A stretch of DNA of 25,878 bases from Spirochaetota bacterium (GTDB taxonomy: Bacteria; Spirochaetota; Leptospiria; Turneriellales; Turneriellaceae), in contig CAUJII010000088.1 in assembly GCA_963205035.1 (NCBI GenBank), positions 1-25,878 on the forward strand, written 5' to 3'. The notes under the pieces were generated by a model. That model was not told the origin of the DNA. It saw only the letters and a list, made by a program, of their open reading frames with translations, and ran no database searches. The translations under genes were made by a program, and so were the position numbers. Of the stretch, positions 23,280-25,878 are shown one piece after another (the stretch's first letter is position 1; each line of letters begins with the position of its first letter).

Positions 23280-24758
23280 ATGAATAAATTTTTTCTACTC
23301 TATGTCAAACCTGCCTCTCATTTCTTATATCTTGCTTTCTTTTTTGTAACAGCACAGTTACTCGCCTCCGATGCGCTCACTCCCAAAGACGCGTTCTATG
23401 CGATGGAGCGCGGCAAAGGCGGCATTCTTCTGGCTCGTGAAACAGTCGAACTCTTCAACGCGATGAGCGAGCACTTAGAATACGACCAAGAAACAGAGCG
23501 CTTCTTTCGCTTTATGAACGGCGCGCTCGAAGACTTCGATTTCGCCGGCATCTTCAAGAGCCCGTGGATGCACGATGAAACAGACGGCTTTCGCGCACTG
23601 GCTCTTTCGGGTGCGCGAGACGGTGAAAAATACCGCGTGAAGCTCGCTCCGGTGAAACCGAGTCTCAAAAAAATGGGCGATGCGTATGCGCTCTACCGGA
23701 TGCGGAAAAACAAAGTGGGTGGCGACACAACCTACACAAGCCAATGGCAATTCGACGCCGCTCTCAAAAAATTTCATCCACAGGCATGGGCGCGTTTTTT
23801 AGAAACGCTTCTCAAAGTAGCCTCCCCGAAAAATATTTCTCTACTTAAACCGGCACGCTCCGAATTTTTTTCAGAAGTTAAAGCGCCCACCCGTGCGCTT
23901 CTCGATAGCGCTGCGCAAGATTTTCCTGCTCTTTCGGCGTTTGTTTCAAAGTATGTTGAGCTGCGAAGCTGGGCGGCAGTCGAGAAGGCGAATGAAAAAG
24001 AATATACCGAATTTGTTCTGCGGGCGCATTTGAAGCTCGATGCACTCAAGTCGGAATTCCCCCGGTTACGCAAGTTTCTATTAGGGCTCAAAAATCTTTT
24101 TATTTTGAAACTCTCTCTCTTCGATGCGAAGGGTAACACCCTTCTCTCGTTTGTTCTGAACACACAGACAGAAGAGCTCTACCTCGCCTTCAAAACCGCC
24201 GAAGGTAAAATTATTCCCACAGACCGCAAGGGGGAGCTTGCGTGGCGCGATGCGTTTTCTCTGACCGGCACTTCAGACAAAAAACTTTCCTTAGGCATGA
24301 GCGCTTTCGTGAGCGTCTATGGTCTCAAAATCAACACAGGCTATTTAGGCGCTTCTCTGCGCTACCGCATGTCTCACGACTCGATGCGCGCGTATTTCAA
24401 ACTGGCGCATGCCGACAAAGCAAAAATATCCGGCGCTCTCTTTGGAGTTTTGCCGCCTTGGGTAATCGACCTTTCGATTCCTTCGAATCTACAATACCTC
24501 ATGAACCGTTTCACAGAGGTTATCTTGAACGCAAACCAAGGCAAGGGTTCGTACGCTTTGCTCGACTGGAAAAAAAACCACGGTAACGCACGGCTCAAGG
24601 TTGCCGCTTCGACCGAATTTTTAGAAAACCCGTTCATCCGCATTGGCATGCGCATTTGGGTGCGCCGGTTCAGACCCAACGAGCGCGTTCAAGAAGAGCT
24701 GCGCGTTCTTTTCGCACGCGCAACTCGCGCGTTCTTGAAAGACCTCTCGAAACTTTGA
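23280..24758 (+). CDS. Exported protein of unknown function
   Basis: 492 residues. The signal peptide has a hydrophobic core (FLYLAFFFVTAQLL) ending near LLASDA. The mature first half is helical and rich in charged residues; the second half has alternating patterns suggesting beta strands (LFILKLSLFDAKGNTLLSFVLN, in two parts, and SAFVSVYGLKINTGYLG). I do not recognise a family. It starts 3 bases after the LamG-like gene, so both are surely co-transcribed and probably act in the same compartment (periplasm or outer membrane). It converges with trhO. Confidence 0.65.
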   Translation: MNKFFLLYVKPASHFLYLAFFFVTAQLLASDALTPKDAFYAMERGKGGILLARETVELFNAMSEHLEYDQETERFFRFMNGALEDFDFAGIFKSPWMHDETDGFRALALSGARDGEKYRVKLAPVKPSLKKMGDAYALYRMRKNKVGGDTTYTSQWQFDAALKKFHPQAWARFLETLLKVASPKNISLLKPARSEFFSEVKAPTRALLDSAAQDFPALSAFVSKYVELRSWAAVEKANEKEYTEFVLRAHLKLDALKSEFPRLRKFLLGLKNLFILKLSLFDAKGNTLLSFVLNTQTEELYLAFKTAEGKIIPTDRKGELAWRDAFSLTGTSDKKLSLGMSAFVSVYGLKINTGYLGASLRYRMSHDSMRAYFKLAHADKAKISGALFGVLPPWVIDLSIPSNLQYLMNRFTEVILNANQGKGSYALLDWKKNHGNARLKVAASTEFLENPFIRIGMRIWVRRFRPNERVQEELRVLFARATRAFLKDLSKL

Positions 24759-24764
24759 GTGGTT

Positions 24765-25841
24765 CTAATTTGCGCCGCTTTGTGGTTTAGCTCTCACGCG
24801 GATCCTTTTACTGAACCAAGGCTTCTCGCGCTGTGTCGCATCCGCTTGGCGCAAGGCTTTTCGCTCGTCTGCGGGGAGCAAGCTCACGCGTCGGCACTCT
24901 TCGCTGCAAGCACCACCCAAGCGCATGCGGCATGCGTCGCATTGCACCATGAGAGCGTGGCAACCTTCGTTCGCGCAATTCACCTGTGTGTCGCAAGAAG
25001 CCCCACACGTGTGACAATGAGCCAACACATCGTCTGTGATGCGTTCGGACAAACGCTCGTCGAAGACAAAATTCTTACCCTTAAATTTCGAGCGGAGTCC
25101 CTCTCTCTTCACCGCATGCGCGTAGTTTATGACTCCCCCTTCGAGTTGATAGACGTTTGCGAACCCGCGCTTTCTTAGATATGCACCCGCCTTCTCACAG
25201 CGGATGCCGCCCGTACAATATAGGAGAATTTTCTTTGCGCTCTTCTCTTTTAGAAGCGTTGCCACGGCAGGCAATTCTTCTCTGAAGGTTTGAACATCGG
25301 GGCAGATCGCACCGTCGAAGCGCCCCACTTCGGATTCATATTCGTTACGCATGTCGATGACAACGGTTCCCTCTTCGTCTAAAGCGCGGTTAAAATCTGC
25401 GGGCTTCAAGTGCTCTGCAAGAGTGTTCTCTTGAAGCGAGAAATCCCCCAAACCATCGTTGACGATAAACCTCTTTACCTTGATCGTAAGTTTGAGGAAC
25501 GAGTTGCCGTCGTCTTCAACGCCTGGGTTGAACCGCATCGCCTCGAAACCGGGCCGTACCTCAACGTCTTGCTGAAACTCTTTCAGATAAACGAGCGGGA
25601 CAGAAAGCTGCGCGTTGATGCCTTCTCGCGCCAAATAGATACGCCCGCGAACGCTCCACGCCGACCATCTACGGTAAAGGCTGTCTCGTAGCGCGCGCGG
25701 GGTATCAATTGGCGTATAGCGGTAAAACGAAAGCGTGCGTCTCTTGTGCTGCGGCTCGCGCTCTATTTTGCGGATGAGGTCTTGCCTACTCAAACGGTTG
25801 TGGAGCATTTCTTTGCGTACAGGATTGCGGTGTCTTGCCAT
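24765..25841 (-). CDS. trhO: tRNA uridine(34) hydroxylase, rhodanese family (YceA-like)
   Basis: 358 residues. TrhO makes 5-hydroxyuridine at position 34 of tRNAs in an oxygen-dependent reaction. An N-terminal TrhO domain contains GRIYLAREGINAQLS (67-80). The rhodanese domain has VVIDMRNEYESEVGRF and the active-site loop LLYCTGGIRCEKA, with C209 and C215. After it comes QLEGGVINYAH. The C-terminal end is a cysteine cluster (CHTCGASCDTQVNC, ANEGCHALMVQCDAC and beyond), common in the YceA branch and probably metal-binding. The ATG at 25839-25841 is the first usable start. It stands alone, convergent with the exported-protein gene (6 bp apart). Confidence 0.92.
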   Translation of the reverse strand: MARHRNPVRKEMLHNRLSRQDLIRKIEREPQHKRRTLSFYRYTPIDTPRALRDSLYRRWSAWSVRGRIYLAREGINAQLSVPLVYLKEFQQDVEVRPGFEAMRFNPGVEDDGNSFLKLTIKVKRFIVNDGLGDFSLQENTLAEHLKPADFNRALDEEGTVVIDMRNEYESEVGRFDGAICPDVQTFREELPAVATLLKEKSAKKILLYCTGGIRCEKAGAYLRKRGFANVYQLEGGVINYAHAVKREGLRSKFKGKNFVFDERLSERITDDVLAHCHTCGASCDTQVNCANEGCHALMVQCDACRMRLGGACSEECRRVSLLPADERKALRQADATQREKPWFSKRIRVRAKPQSGAN

Positions 25842-25878
25842 GGTATTAATCCATCTATGATTGAACCTCGTCAGAATC

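Overview
The window looks like chromosomal DNA of a Gram-negative (diderm) bacterium, most plausibly a spirochaete of the Leptospira/Turneriella kind. This is inferred from the gene mix: an RND/MMPL lipid-type exporter, an LTA-synthase-like sulfatase, an RsbW-type kinase, VapBC and MazEF modules, and a small cysteine protein that I recall from spirochaetes. Base composition looks roughly balanced, but the two toxin-antitoxin islands are visibly AT-rich. No phylogenetic test was possible, so the taxon is tentative. No rRNA, tRNA, CRISPR array, transposase or phage gene was seen.

Layout, left to right. (1) 1-1890, minus strand: glyA, a class II cytochrome c-like protein and the start of signal peptidase lepB, running off the left edge. 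(2) 1891-2388: no gene, but a composite nested inverted-repeat element fills almost the whole space between divergent glyA and sucB. (3) sucB (plus) converges on a five-TM sulfatase/LTA-synthase-like enzyme (minus). (4) 5640-6486: a diverged relative of the repeat, then a vapBC module with its own promoter. (5) 6517-7547, minus: an ogt to RsbW-like kinase pair. (6) 7589-11189, plus: lipid kinase, DUF2161 nuclease-fold protein, 2H phosphodiesterase and YbdG-like MscS channel. (7) 11190-18185, minus: a tight run, read from the right, of a double acyl-CoA dehydrogenase, an RND/MMPL transporter, an unknown protein and murB. (8) 18311-18891: mazEF. (9) 18917-20781, minus: NlpC/P60-like lipoprotein, VOC protein and cysteine-rich small protein, with a 24-bp tandem repeat between the last two. 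(10) 20883-24758, plus: DoxX-like membrane protein, rpiB and two exported proteins of unknown role. (11) trhO (minus) closes the window.

How the genes work together: most are housekeeping (one-carbon metabolism, TCA cycle, peptidoglycan precursor, pentose phosphate, tRNA modification, DNA alkylation repair). The parts worth attention are the tandem acyl-CoA dehydrogenase fused in one chain and transcribed into an RND lipid-type exporter; an in-frame palindromic insertion inside that dehydrogenase; the nested inverted-repeat element that must contain or replace the glyA and sucB promoters; and a recurring promoter design (TATATT 8-10 nt before ATG) that predicts leaderless or near-leaderless mRNAs for vapB, mazE and the small cysteine protein.
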